A DNA stretch of 64,000 nt, from NCBI GenBank assembly GCA_017404505.1, contig JAFRCE010000023.1:31881-95880 (forward strand), read 5' to 3'. Positions within the stretch are counted from its first letter, which is position 1, and each line of letters starts with the position of its first letter. The notes under the pieces were generated by a model. That model saw nothing but the letters and a program-made list of their open reading frames with translations, was not told where the DNA came from and searched no databases. The stretch is from Solobacterium sp. Lineage in GTDB: Bacteria > Bacillota_I > Bacilli_A > Erysipelotrichales > Erysipelotrichaceae. Below are positions 44,145 to 52,908 of this stretch, one piece after another. The position numbers and the translations under genes were made by a program.

Positions 44145-44971
44145 TGAAAGATAAACCAACTGTGATTGCCGTAGTCAATCAGAAAGGCGGCACTGCCAAG
44201 ACGACTACGGTAGAGAATCTTGGGATTGGGCTGGCCCGGCAAGGAAAGAAAGTACTTCTTGTGGACACAGATCCGCAAGGGAGCTTGACGATCAGCCTGG
44301 GATATCCGAGGCCGGATGAGCTGGATGTCACCTTATTCGATCTTCTGAATAAGACGATCAATGAAGCTGTGGTGAATGCCGGTGAAGGCATTCTGCATCA
44401 GCCAGAAGGTATCGACCTGATCCCGGCAAACATCTCGCTGGCAGGTCTGGAGGTAGCCCTGGTCAATACGATGAACCGGGAACGGGTGCTGAAGCAGTTC
44501 CTGGAACCAATCAAGGGTAACTACGACTATGTGCTGCTGGACTGTATGCCGAGTTTAGGAATGCTGACGGTGAATGCGCTGGCTGCCTCTGATGCGGCAC
44601 TGGTGCCGGTACAGGCGAATTACCTTTCAGCAAAAGGACTTGAACAGCTGCTTCAGACCATCAATAAGGTCAAGCGGCAGATCAATCCGAAGCTGAGGAT
44701 CGAAGGGATCCTGCTGACGATGGTGGATGGCAGGACGAATTACGGCAAGGAGATCTCTTCCCTGATTCGCGATACGTATGGCGGACATATCAAGATCTTC
44801 ACTGCGGAGATCCCCAGATCCGTCAGAGCAGCTGAGATCAGCGCAGAAGGCAAAAGCATCTTCCTTCACGATCCGAAGGGCAAGGTGGCTGAGTCTTATC
44901 AAGATTTAACGAAGGAGGTACTGAGAAATGCCGAAAAAAGGCGCAAACATCAGCTTGAGCAGCTACGATGA
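44144..44971 (+). CDS. parA: ParA-family partition ATPase
   Basis: This 275-residue protein has the deviant Walker A N-Q-K-G-G-T-A-K-T-T near residue 11, D-T-D-P-Q-G-S in A' and L-L-D-C-M-P-S-L-G as Walker B. It drives segregation of the element with ParB. GGAGGA precedes its start inside the end of repA, and its 3' end overlaps parB by 44 nt, so the three are tightly coupled. Confidence 0.92.
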   Translation: MKDKPTVIAVVNQKGGTAKTTTVENLGIGLARQGKKVLLVDTDPQGSLTISLGYPRPDELDVTLFDLLNKTINEAVVNAGEGILHQPEGIDLIPANISLAGLEVALVNTMNRERVLKQFLEPIKGNYDYVLLDCMPSLGMLTVNALAASDAALVPVQANYLSAKGLEQLLQTINKVKRQINPKLRIEGILLTMVDGRTNYGKEISSLIRDTYGGHIKIFTAEIPRSVRAAEISAEGKSIFLHDPKGKVAESYQDLTKEVLRNAEKRRKHQLEQLR

Positions 44972-45851
44972 CATCTTTTCCACCCAGGAAAGCAGACAGG
45001 AAACCGGGGAACATGTCGTTATGCTGCCGCTGGAGGCAATACATCCCTTTAAGAATCATCCGTTCAGGATTGTAGATGATGAAGAGATGCGGAAGACTGC
45101 TGAAAGCATCCGGGAATACGGCGTCCTGGTTCCGGCAATCGTCAGACCACTGGAGAACGGTGAATATGAAATGATCTCCGGTCACAGGCGCAGATATGCA
45201 TCCATGCTTGCTGGAAGAGATACGATGCCGGTAATCGTTCGTGAGATGGACGATGATACGGCGACGATCCTGATGGTGGATTCCAATCTGCAGCGTGAAA
45301 ATATCCTGCCAAGTGAACGTGCCAAAGCCTATCAAATGAAAATGGAGGCTTTGAAACATCAAGGAATGCGGCATGATTTAACTTCGTCCCAAATTGGGAC
45401 GAAGTTGAGAGCAGACCAAAAAATGGCGGAAGAAATGGGGACAAGCCGCAATCAGGTGCAGCGTTATATCCGCCTGAATAACCTGATCCCGGAGATCATG
45501 GATATGGTCGATGAGAAGAAGATCGCATTCAATCCGGCAGTCGAGCTATCTTATCTGAAACCCGAGGAACAGAAAGAATTTCTGGAAGCAATGGACTATG
45601 CACAGACAACACCATCTGTTTCCCAGGCCCAGCGGATCAAGAAGCTCAGCCAGCAAGGTGAGAGTTCCCTGGAAGCCATGTGTGAGGTCATGGATGAAGT
45701 CAAAAAGCCTCCTGAAGACAAGCTGGTGATCAAAAGTGATGTTCTGAGGAAGTACTTCCCGAAATCCTACACCCCGCAGCAAATGGAGGCAGTCATCGTG
45801 AAGCTGCTGGATCAGTGGATGAAGAAACGCAGCAGAGAACAGGCACGATAA
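44928..45851 (+). CDS. parB: ParB/Spo0J-family partition protein
   Basis: This 307-residue protein has the N-terminal CTPase motifs I-H-P-F-K-N-H-P-F-R near 40, E-x-I-S-G-H-R-R near 82, and S-N-L-Q-R-E-N-I near 122, followed by a helix-turn-helix segment (A-E-E-M-G-T-S-R-N-Q-V). It binds centromere-like sites of the element. It is the third gene of the repA-parA-parB unit. Confidence 0.9.
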   Translation: MPKKGANISLSSYDDIFSTQESRQETGEHVVMLPLEAIHPFKNHPFRIVDDEEMRKTAESIREYGVLVPAIVRPLENGEYEMISGHRRRYASMLAGRDTMPVIVREMDDDTATILMVDSNLQRENILPSERAKAYQMKMEALKHQGMRHDLTSSQIGTKLRADQKMAEEMGTSRNQVQRYIRLNNLIPEIMDMVDEKKIAFNPAVELSYLKPEEQKEFLEAMDYAQTTPSVSQAQRIKKLSQQGESSLEAMCEVMDEVKKPPEDKLVIKSDVLRKYFPKSYTPQQMEAVIVKLLDQWMKKRSREQAR

Positions 45852-45940
45852 CAATCAATATCAGTAACAGTAACGGTCATTTCAATGCAGAGATGCAAAG
45901 AGATGGCCGTTATTTTTTTGCCATGAATGGAGGTATGGGC

Positions 45941-46378
45941 ATGAAACAACAGAATTGTAACGAATGTTTCCGAAGGGAATGTCTTCGGAAGATGTTCGCG
46001 GAACCTGAGGAACCTGAAGGAGTCAGAATGCTGCTGATCAGTCCTTCGAACGGCGTGAGGGTGGTATATGAATACGATCCGGAACTGAAGGATATCTTTG
46101 AAGACGATTCAGAAACGATCTTCTCACTGAAAGTTCCGAATATCTATTTCAGCTGCGCTACATCGGATCTGGTCTATGTCGGAAAGAATATGTATCTCAT
46201 GGGAAGCGGCGTCGCTTATAAGCTGGATCCGGATGATGACTATGCAGATATGAGTTCTGATGAGATGGCTGAGGTCTGTCTTGAACTGTTCGACAGGATA
46301 CAGCGGGTCAGGATCTCAGAGTTCTGTTTCCCGGTTTTGGATCTGACGGAGGATGCGGATGATGAAGAAAAGAAATAA
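45941..46378 (+). CDS. ICE-encoded hypothetical protein, acidic
   Basis: This 145-residue acidic protein has two or three cysteines at the N-terminus (C-N-E-C-F-R-R-E-C), possibly metal binding, and no membrane helix. I do not recognise a family beyond its recurrence after parB in similar ICEs. The start at 45941 is chosen because GGAGG is 8 nt upstream. A longer in-frame start would overlap parB. Confidence 0.55.
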   Translation: MKQQNCNECFRRECLRKMFAEPEEPEGVRMLLISPSNGVRVVYEYDPELKDIFEDDSETIFSLKVPNIYFSCATSDLVYVGKNMYLMGSGVAYKLDPDDDYADMSSDEMAEVCLELFDRIQRVRISEFCFPVLDLTEDADDEEKK

Positions 46379-46511
46379 AAGCGCTTCGGCAAGGGCATCA
46401 TTCATCAAGCAGGAAATGAACCGGCAGAACAATGTGGTCAGACGCATGCAGAAATATCAGGAAAGGGTGGTGAATAAGCCGTGCAGGAAGAAGTTGAAAA
46501 CAGGACAGTAA
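46359..46511 (+). CDS. small basic ICE protein
   Basis: This 50-residue protein, rich in lysine and arginine, overlaps the upstream gene by 20 nt and pcfB by 31 nt. GGAGG lies 6 nt before the ATG at 46359. No family is recognised. It may bind DNA or act in coupling translation. Confidence 0.5.
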   Translation: MMKKRNKSASARASFIKQEMNRQNNVVRRMQKYQERVVNKPCRKKLKTGQ

Positions 46512-46972
46512 ACCTTGCAATCACTACGACGCAGTTATCCTGGCGGACTGTTGTAACCGGGATCCGGATGTACCTGAATCACCGTGAAAAGGTGAAATAT
46601 CAAAAGCAGCAGAAAGCTGAAAAAGGGATCCATGGAAAACAGTCCGTGAAGGATCTGATAGGTCAGAACCAGGGCGTTTCACGTATGCCGATCGGAGATG
46701 CCAGCATCCGTGACTTTGAGCGTGAAGCCCGTAAGTACGGCGTTGATTTCGCTGTCACGAAAGATAAGACAGCAGATCCGCCGCAGTACACCGTGTTCTT
46801 TAAAGCAAGGGATGCAGATGCACTGCAACACATCGCGGATGGCCTGATGGCGAAGCAGATGAATGCTGAAAAGAAACAGAGCCTGTTGCAGCAGCTGACC
46901 AAGCTGAAGGATCTGGTCGCTTCCCTGCCGTCCAAGGTGAAACACAAAGAACACGAAGATATCAGTCTTTAA
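46481..46972 (+). CDS. PcfB-family protein (DUF3801)
   Basis: This 163-residue soluble protein starts at GTG. The segment R-x-P-I-G-D-A-S-I-R-D-F-E-R-E-A-R-K-Y-G-V-D-F near the middle and the C-terminal charged helix match the PcfB family, which acts with the PcfC coupling protein to dock the relaxosome in conjugation. Its stop overlaps the virD4 start (TAATG), the usual pcfB-pcfC arrangement. Confidence 0.83.
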   Translation: MQEEVENRTVNLAITTTQLSWRTVVTGIRMYLNHREKVKYQKQQKAEKGIHGKQSVKDLIGQNQGVSRMPIGDASIRDFEREARKYGVDFAVTKDKTADPPQYTVFFKARDADALQHIADGLMAKQMNAEKKQSLLQQLTKLKDLVASLPSKVKHKEHEDISL

Positions 46973-47493
46973 TGAACAGTTCATTTAAGAAAAAGATCAT
47001 CCTGCATATCCCTTATGCGGCTGCAGGATTGCTGGCAACGAATCTCGGAGAGGCATGGCGGCTGACAGAAGGTGTGGAATCGTCCAGAAAAGTCCTGGCA
47101 TTTATGGACACCCTGAAAACCGCCTTTTCCAATCCTCTTCCAAGTATGCATCCGTTTGATCTGATGATCGGCGTGATCTGTGCCCTGGTATTCTATCTGG
47201 CCGTTTATATGCGCGGCAAAAACGCGAAGAAGTACCGGCACAACACGGAATACGGATCTGCCCGCTGGGGAACACATAAAGACATTGAGCCGTACGAGGA
47301 TCCGGTATTTCAGAGAAATGTGATCCTGACCAGGACAGAGTGGCTGATGATGAGCAACCGGCCAAAGAATCCGGCGTATGCCAGAAACAAGAACGTGCTG
47401 ATTGTAGGCGGATCCGGCTCAGGAAAAACGAGATTCTGGCTCAAACCGAACCTTCTTCAGATGCACAGTTCTTACGTCATAACAGATCCCAAA
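46972..47493 (+). pseudogene. virD4/pcfC coupling protein gene, 5' fragment
   Basis: The fragment codes for 174 original residues: two N-terminal membrane helices (about 10-30 and 60-80), Y-G-S-A-R-W-G, and Walker A G-G-S-G-S-G-K-T-R-F-W near residue 145, ending at S-Y-V-I-T-D-P-K. It then runs into the inserted element and stops at 47508 after five foreign residues. Walker B and the rest are 13 kb away. The fused gene would have about 606 residues, a normal length. Confidence 0.9.
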
Positions 47494-47566
47494 ATGACTG
47501 TGGTTTAGGATAATGGCTGTAGAGACCTTATGAGGTTGGGATTTACAGCCGATACATAGCAAGATC

Positions 47567-47610
47567 AATGGTTGAGAAATCCCTTAAAACAAGGAATCTC
47601 AGCCATTTTT
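47567..47610 (+). promoter_or_regulatory. leader hairpin before the recombinase gene
   Basis: AATGGTTGAGA pairs with TCTCAGCCATT, an inner CCTT/AAGG pair lies in the loop, and T5 follows. The recombinase ribosome site is 15-20 nt further on. It may attenuate recombinase expression in the integrated state. Confidence 0.5.
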
Positions 47611-47642
47611 ACATTCAAAAAGAAAGGAGGCCGGAGCCGGAT

Positions 47643-50435
47643 ATGAAAGAGAAAATCACAGCCCTTTACGAGCGCTTGTCCCGTGACGACGAGCAACAGG
47701 GCGAGTCGAACAGCATTACCAACCAAAAGAAATACCTGGAAGACTTTGCCCGTTCAAAGGGCTTCCGAAATATCCGCCACTTTACTGATGATGGCTACTC
47801 CGGCACGAATTTCAACCGTCCGGGGTTCACTGCCCTCCTGGATGAAGTCAAGGCCGGGAATGTAGCCGTAATTTGCATCAAGGATATGTCGAGGATCGGC
47901 AGGAACTATCTCCAGGTTGGGTTCTATACTGAGATCCTTTTCCCGGAGAAGGGTGTCCGTTTCATTGCCGTCAATAACAACATCGACAGCGACAGTCCGA
48001 CGGAAAACGAGTTCACGCCCTTCCTCAATATCATGAACGAATGGTACGCCAGGGACACCAGCAAGAAGATCAAGGCCATCTTCCGTAACCGCATGGAACA
48101 TGGCGAACGAGTCAGCGGCGCGGTCCCCTATGGCTACAAGATGGCCGAGGACAAGACGTTCGTGGTTGACCCGGAGGCCGCCGAGGTCGTGAAGCGTATC
48201 TTCGCTATGGCTGCGGATGGCAAGCCAATCCGCACCATTGCCGAAACGCTGACCGCCGAGAAGGTCCTGATCCCGTCTGCCTATTGGGAGCAGAAAGAAG
48301 GGATGGTGTCCCGCAACCATAAATACCATGACCCGTATATCTGGACGAACGCTTCTATCGCCTATATCCTCGACCGCAAGGAATACCTGGGCCATACGGT
48401 CCTTGGGAAGACTGTCCGCGACAACTTCAAGTCGAAGAAACGCAGGAAAGCGACCGAGGACGAGATGCTCTTCTTCCCCGATACCCATGAGCCGATCGTT
48501 GACCAGGACACATGGGATAGGGCGAACAGACTGAGGAAGCGATCCCCCAAGCGTTTGAAGAACGCACCTTTTTATCACAGGCTTTCCGGCATGGCTTTCT
48601 GCGCGGACTGCGGTTCAAGACTTCGTTACAACGCGCCTCCGCATGAGAAAGATAAGGAATGGGATCCCCTGAAGGGCGGGTATCAGTGCGGCAACTACTG
48701 CAATATCTATCATTCATGCAGTTCCCACTTTATCAGTATCAAGAACCTGGAAGCGGCGATCCTGCAGGCGGTGCAGGCCGTGTCCGGCTACGTGCTGGAA
48801 GACGAGGACCGTTTCATTGACCAGCTTATGGAGCAATGGGAACTGAAGCAGACCCAGGCCTCTTCCGATGACAAGAAGGAACTTGCTTCCGCGAAGCGCC
48901 GCATGTCGGAACTGGATACCCTGATCAAAGGGCTGTACGAGAGCCAGATCAGCGGCACGCTCCCGGAAAGACAGGTCCAGAAGCTGATCGTCCAGTATGA
49001 CGAGGAACAGGCCAGCCTTGAAAGCCGTATTGCCGAACTGGAAGCGCCGGATGAGGTCGCCGCGCCGAAGAAAGCGGACATCAACCGCTTTATCGCCCTT
49101 GTTAAGAAATACCAGGACATCACCGAGCTGACGGACGAAATGCTTTACGAGTTCATTGAAAAGATCGTGGTCCATGCCCCGACGGGCGGCAAGACGATCT
49201 ACCGCCAGCAGAAGCTTGATATCTATTTCAATTTCATCGGCCACTATCTCCCGCCTATGCCGGAGATCACAGAAGAGGAACGAAGGGCCGGGGTCAAGGC
49301 GGCAAGCGAGGCAAAACGGCAGGCAAGGTACGAACGAAAGAAAGAAAACAGGAAGCAAAAGCTGGCCGACCTGAAAGCCAGGGCGGAGACAGACCCGGAA
49401 GCCGCGAAGGAATACGCGGAATATCTGGAACGCCAGCGGGAGATCCGGCAGAGAAAGAAGGAAAAGGAACAGGCAAAGCGGCAGGCCGCCGGGAATGACC
49501 CGCAGGAACAGGCGAAGAAGGAAGCGAAGCGTATCGAGCGAAACAAGAAGAACATGGAGAGGTATCACCGCAACCATGTCCCCATTGAAGAGCTTGAAAA
49601 ATGCGCAGAAACCGACCCGCAGGCGGCTGAAGAACTGAAGATCCGAAGGGAGACACAGGCGGAAAAGAACCGTAAGAACAAGGCGCGCCGTGAGGAACGC
49701 ATGGCTCAAGACCCGGCATACGCCGAGGAAATCCGCAGGAAGAAAGACGAGCGGAACAAGGCCAGGACCGCACAGCGTATGTCTGACCGTCAGGCGCTGA
49801 TCGAGAGGGCAAAGACGGACCCGGATGCCGCCGCCGAGCTGGAAGCAATCAGGGCGAAAGGACGTGAAGCCGCCGAGCGAAGCAGGCAGAAGAAGCTTGC
49901 CAGGATGGAAGCCGATCCCGAATACGCCGCCGCAGAAAGGGCAAAGAAAAACGAGAATGCCAAGAGGGCCTATCACGCGAAAAAGGCCAGAATGGACGAC
50001 TTGAAAGCCAGGGCAGAAACTGACCCGGAAGCCGCCGGGGAACTTGCCGCCATCCGTGCTTACAGTGTGGAAGCCACGACCAAGAGCCGCAAGAAGCTGA
50101 TCGAGGAAGCCAAAACGGACCCCGATGCCGCCGCGAAGCTGGCCGACCAGCGAAGCCGCAGGAATGCCCATGCCAAAGAGAAAAGGGATGAGCTGATCGC
50201 GCAGGCCGAAACTGATCCGGAAGCCGCCACCAGACTGGCTGAGAAAAGGGCGCGTGATTTAGAAGCAACACAGCGCTACTACGCGAATATGCAGGAACAG
50301 GCGAAGACTGATCCCGAAGCTGCGGCGAAGTGGGAAGCGCACAGGGAATACAACCGCCGCTACCTGAGGAACTATAACGCGAAGAAAAGGGCGGCATCTG
50401 CCGGAAAGGAGCAGGAAATCTATGAAAATGTATGA
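47643..50435 (+). CDS. large serine recombinase (TnpX type) with repetitive C-terminal tail
   Basis: This 930-residue protein has a resolvase domain (residues 1 to about 150, catalytic serine in Y-E-R-L-S-R-D-D), a recombinase domain with a zinc-ribbon (C-A-D-C-G ... C-x3-C), and a coiled coil (about 400-530). From about residue 575 to the end an extra tail carries about ten copies of a roughly 34-residue charged unit around T-D-P-E-A-A. Ordinary TnpX-like recombinases end near residue 550-700. It should excise and insert the 13-kb element. The start at 47643 has GGAGG 12 nt upstream. Confidence 0.88.
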   Translation: MKEKITALYERLSRDDEQQGESNSITNQKKYLEDFARSKGFRNIRHFTDDGYSGTNFNRPGFTALLDEVKAGNVAVICIKDMSRIGRNYLQVGFYTEILFPEKGVRFIAVNNNIDSDSPTENEFTPFLNIMNEWYARDTSKKIKAIFRNRMEHGERVSGAVPYGYKMAEDKTFVVDPEAAEVVKRIFAMAADGKPIRTIAETLTAEKVLIPSAYWEQKEGMVSRNHKYHDPYIWTNASIAYILDRKEYLGHTVLGKTVRDNFKSKKRRKATEDEMLFFPDTHEPIVDQDTWDRANRLRKRSPKRLKNAPFYHRLSGMAFCADCGSRLRYNAPPHEKDKEWDPLKGGYQCGNYCNIYHSCSSHFISIKNLEAAILQAVQAVSGYVLEDEDRFIDQLMEQWELKQTQASSDDKKELASAKRRMSELDTLIKGLYESQISGTLPERQVQKLIVQYDEEQASLESRIAELEAPDEVAAPKKADINRFIALVKKYQDITELTDEMLYEFIEKIVVHAPTGGKTIYRQQKLDIYFNFIGHYLPPMPEITEEERRAGVKAASEAKRQARYERKKENRKQKLADLKARAETDPEAAKEYAEYLERQREIRQRKKEKEQAKRQAAGNDPQEQAKKEAKRIERNKKNMERYHRNHVPIEELEKCAETDPQAAEELKIRRETQAEKNRKNKARREERMAQDPAYAEEIRRKKDERNKARTAQRMSDRQALIERAKTDPDAAAELEAIRAKGREAAERSRQKKLARMEADPEYAAAERAKKNENAKRAYHAKKARMDDLKARAETDPEAAGELAAIRAYSVEATTKSRKKLIEEAKTDPDAAAKLADQRSRRNAHAKEKRDELIAQAETDPEAATRLAEKRARDLEATQRYYANMQEQAKTDPEAAAKWEAHREYNRRYLRNYNAKKRAASAGKEQEIYENV

Positions 50436-50730
50436 CATGGGCAGACCGAAGCACATCGGCAAGTGGGGTATCATGCGTGAGATCTATCTGAGGGACTATG
50501 ACCAGGAAGTCTATGCCGAGCTGGTCCGGCGCGGCAAGCTTCAGGAACATCTCCGTATGACAGACTTCCAGTCAAGGGAACGCATGGCTGTCCTGATGGA
50601 CCAGGGCATGAAGTGCCTCGGCATTACCGAGGACCTGAAAAAGCGTGACCGGATGGAATGGATAAGGCAGACGAACAACCTGTACCATTCCGCCGAAGAG
50701 AACGTAAAGCAGGAATTGATTTACTGCTGA
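50422..50730 (+). CDS. tnpV: TnpV-like transposon-encoded protein
   Basis: This 102-residue protein ends E-L-I-Y-C and has W-I-R-Q-T-N-N near its end, as in TnpV of Tn4451-family elements (E-L-I-Y-A end). The early G-K-W-G-x-M-R-E segment also fits. Its role is not known. The start overlaps the recombinase stop by 14 nt and follows AAGGAG. Confidence 0.72.
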   Translation: MKMYDMGRPKHIGKWGIMREIYLRDYDQEVYAELVRRGKLQEHLRMTDFQSRERMAVLMDQGMKCLGITEDLKKRDRMEWIRQTNNLYHSAEENVKQELIYC

Positions 50731-50744
50731 AGGGGGTGTCAGAA

Positions 50745-51044
50745 ATGTTCGTCCTTAAACTGATCGCGAAGATCGTAATGCTTCCGGCGGTCGTGACCGT
50801 GACGCTGGTCCAGTGTATCATGATGTTCCTGGTCGGCTTCTCTTCCGTCGTCTTCAACCTTCTTGCCGGATTATTCCTGCTGGTGGCGGTACTGTCGTAC
50901 CTGATGGGGCTGTCCGGCGGGACCGAGGCATTGAGGATGATCCTTGCCGGATTCGTGGTCTTTATGATCCCGGTGGCCGGAGATGCCATTGTGACTGCCG
51001 TCACCGCGCTGAACATGGGGATGCGTGATTTTATCAGGTCTTGA
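50745..51044 (+). CDS. small membrane protein of ICE/IME type (CD1845-like)
   Basis: This 99-residue protein has three hydrophobic helices and almost no soluble part. Proteins of this look (CD1845 group) recur in Tn4451- and Tn1549-related elements without known function. The ATG at 50745 follows GGGGGTG, 15 nt after the TnpV stop. Confidence 0.6.
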   Translation: MFVLKLIAKIVMLPAVVTVTLVQCIMMFLVGFSSVVFNLLAGLFLLVAVLSYLMGLSGGTEALRMILAGFVVFMIPVAGDAIVTAVTALNMGMRDFIRS

Positions 51045-51151
51045 ACAGCAAAACTGAATACGAAAAAGTATCGCCGATACTTTGTGTGAAAGCCGTCCTT
51101 CTGAACACAGGGACGGCTTACTTTTTGGAAAAATGGAAGGAGAACCAAAGC

Positions 51152-51439
51152 ATGAGACTTACGAAATATGAGAAGGAAACAATCATCCTGACCAGCGAGG
51201 GCGACGACACCTATAACGTCTATACCTTCAATGCTGGACTCAAGCGCCGCCTGGCTGACTTCGCGAAGAAGTACCCGGCAGTCTGCCGATTGGAGAGCGA
51301 GGACAAGAAGATCGGCAGTCAGAGTTATGTGGTAGATAAGGCGAGGCTGTCCATAAGGCTTACGGCTCCGTACAGTGAGGAAAGACGTAAGGCGGCAAGT
51401 GAAAGAGCAAAAAAGACCGGAAGTATTAAAAGGAAGTGA
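51152..51439 (+). CDS. hypothetical protein of mobile elements
   Basis: This 95-residue basic protein, M-R-L-T-K-Y-E-K-E-T, is the start of a small family found in conjugative elements. There is no membrane helix and no clear catalytic motif. The ATG at 51152 follows AAGGAGAA. A longer in-frame start at 51041 has no ribosome site and is rejected. It is the last GC-balanced gene before the AT-richer cargo. Confidence 0.6.
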   Translation: MRLTKYEKETIILTSEGDDTYNVYTFNAGLKRRLADFAKKYPAVCRLESEDKKIGSQSYVVDKARLSIRLTAPYSEERRKAASERAKKTGSIKRK

Positions 51440-51520
51440 TTGTTTTCAGTAGTTAAATGTGGTACGATATGGGGAGATGTAGCGCCTATTCTTTTTTTGT
51501 TCGTATTGGAGAAGATAAGC

Positions 51521-51718
51521 ATGGGAAGACCCAAAAAGAATGGAACTTATTTGAATATATGTATCGAAACACCAATCTATGAGAGATTAGAAGCGCTTTG
51601 TGAAGATGCTGGACAGACAAAAACGATTGCAGTTGAGAGAGCTTTAACGGCGTATCTTGATAATTATGAAGAGAGACAGAAAAGGCTCAAAGAATTAGAA
51701 GGTAATGGGGTGCAATAA
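51521..51718 (+). CDS. ribbon-helix-helix-like small protein
   Basis: This 65-residue protein (M-G-R-P-K-K start, a T-Y-L-N-I-C-I strand, then two helices) looks like a ribbon-helix-helix DNA-binding protein. Its stop overlaps the methylase start, so it may regulate the restriction-modification unit as a control protein. The start follows GGAGAA. An upstream in-frame ATG at 51440 lacks a ribosome site. Confidence 0.6.
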   Translation: MGRPKKNGTYLNICIETPIYERLEALCEDAGQTKTIAVERALTAYLDNYEERQKRLKELEGNGVQ

Positions 51719-52908
51719 TGGCGGATAAAGCGCTTACAATGCTTGATCTCTTTGCCGGTGCAGGGGGGTTGTCCGAAGGTCTTTCAGAAGCGGGGTTTCA
51801 CAGCCTCTTTGCTTCCGAAATAGTGCCAACTTATGCTGAGACATATCGGCAGAATCATCCTTCCGCTGAAGTCTTAACTGCTGACATTAGGACTGTTGAT
51901 GCTGAGGACGTAAGGAAAAGACTTGGAATAGAAAAGGGAGAATTGGATCTCTTGGCTGGTGGACCGCCATGTCAGGGCTTTTCAATAAATGCACCAGTAA
52001 GGAGTGTTTTAGATCAACGGAATCATTTATTTAAAGAATATCTTAGGTTTGTTGATGCCTTTGCGCCGCGCGCTGTCCTTATTGAAAACGTTCCTGGATT
52101 AGTATCCTTTGAACATGGCGCGACACTTCATGCGATTCTTGAAGCGTTGTCTCAACTTGGTTATGGCGCTGATGTAAGAATTCTCGGAGCGGCTTATTAT
52201 GGTGTTCCACAAATGCGGTGGAGAACCATTATAATTGGTACTCGCGGGAAGCAGCTTCCGGCAAGTGCCTTTCCAGAGCCGACATATCATGCACCGATAA
52301 AGCCGAATTTTACTACTACCTTCAATGGACAGATGTTGGTGAAGCTACCCTCGGTTGAAGCATCAACTCACTTCACGACTGTTGAAGAAGCAATCGGTGA
52401 TTTGCCGCCATTAAAAGCAGGTGAGAAAGGCGAAAGAGTAAAAGATTATTATTGTGAGCCGACATGTGATTATCAACGAAGGCTCCGGATCGGAAGCAGT
52501 GGAGTTTATAACCATGAGGCCCCTCGCCTTTCCAAGGTTAATATGGAACGGTTGAAATATATAAAACCGGGCGGCAACTGGACTGACATTCCTGAAGATA
52601 TGCTTCCTAAGGGAATGCAGAGGGCCAACAAAGGGGATCATACAAAACGATACGGAAGAGTAACACCTGATGGTCTTGCGTCAACGATTCTTACAAAGTG
52701 TGATCCTCATTGGGGAGCGTATTTTCACTACAATCAGGATCGCTCTTTCACGGTTCGTGAGGCGGCGAGAATTCAGTCTTTCCCAGATCATTATGTGTTC
52801 ACGGGATCGCAGGCAGAACAGTTTGCACAGGTGGGCAACGCCGTGCCGCCAATGCTGGCAACCGCAGTAGGCTTGGCGATCAAGTCTGTTTTAGAGGGAG
52901 ACAATTAA
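51718..52908 (+). CDS. C5-cytosine DNA methyltransferase
   Basis: This 396-residue protein has the ordered m5C methylase motifs: I L-D-L-F-A-G-A-G-G-L-S-E-G, IV G-G-P-P-C-Q-G-F-S with the catalytic cysteine near residue 86, VI E-N-V-P, VIII Q-R-R-L-R and X G-N-A-V-P-P. Its target is set by the variable region between VIII and IX and cannot be read. The NotI-family gene starts directly after its stop, so it should protect the sites that enzyme cuts. Confidence 0.94.
   Translation: MADKALTMLDLFAGAGGLSEGLSEAGFHSLFASEIVPTYAETYRQNHPSAEVLTADIRTVDAEDVRKRLGIEKGELDLLAGGPPCQGFSINAPVRSVLDQRNHLFKEYLRFVDAFAPRAVLIENVPGLVSFEHGATLHAILEALSQLGYGADVRILGAAYYGVPQMRWRTIIIGTRGKQLPASAFPEPTYHAPIKPNFTTTFNGQMLVKLPSVEASTHFTTVEEAIGDLPPLKAGEKGERVKDYYCEPTCDYQRRLRIGSSGVYNHEAPRLSKVNMERLKYIKPGGNWTDIPEDMLPKGMQRANKGDHTKRYGRVTPDGLASTILTKCDPHWGAYFHYNQDRSFTVREAARIQSFPDHYVFTGSQAEQFAQVGNAVPPMLATAVGLAIKSVLEGDN

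Noticed and set aside
47490..47500. GA dinucleotide target as used by Tn4451 TnpX
   Set aside because: Joining the flanks at GA shifts the frame of virD4 and gives a stop, whereas joining at CAAA restores the coupling protein.
48714..50171. A 485-codon open frame on the minus strand opposite the recombinase tail
   Set aside because: The repeated GC-rich codons of the T-D-P-E-A-A units leave the opposite strand open. The predicted product is low complexity without domains.
49380..50320. CRISPR-like array suggested by repeated DNA
   Set aside because: The repeats are in-frame coding units of about 34 codons with diverged DNA sequence. There are no spacers and no cas genes.
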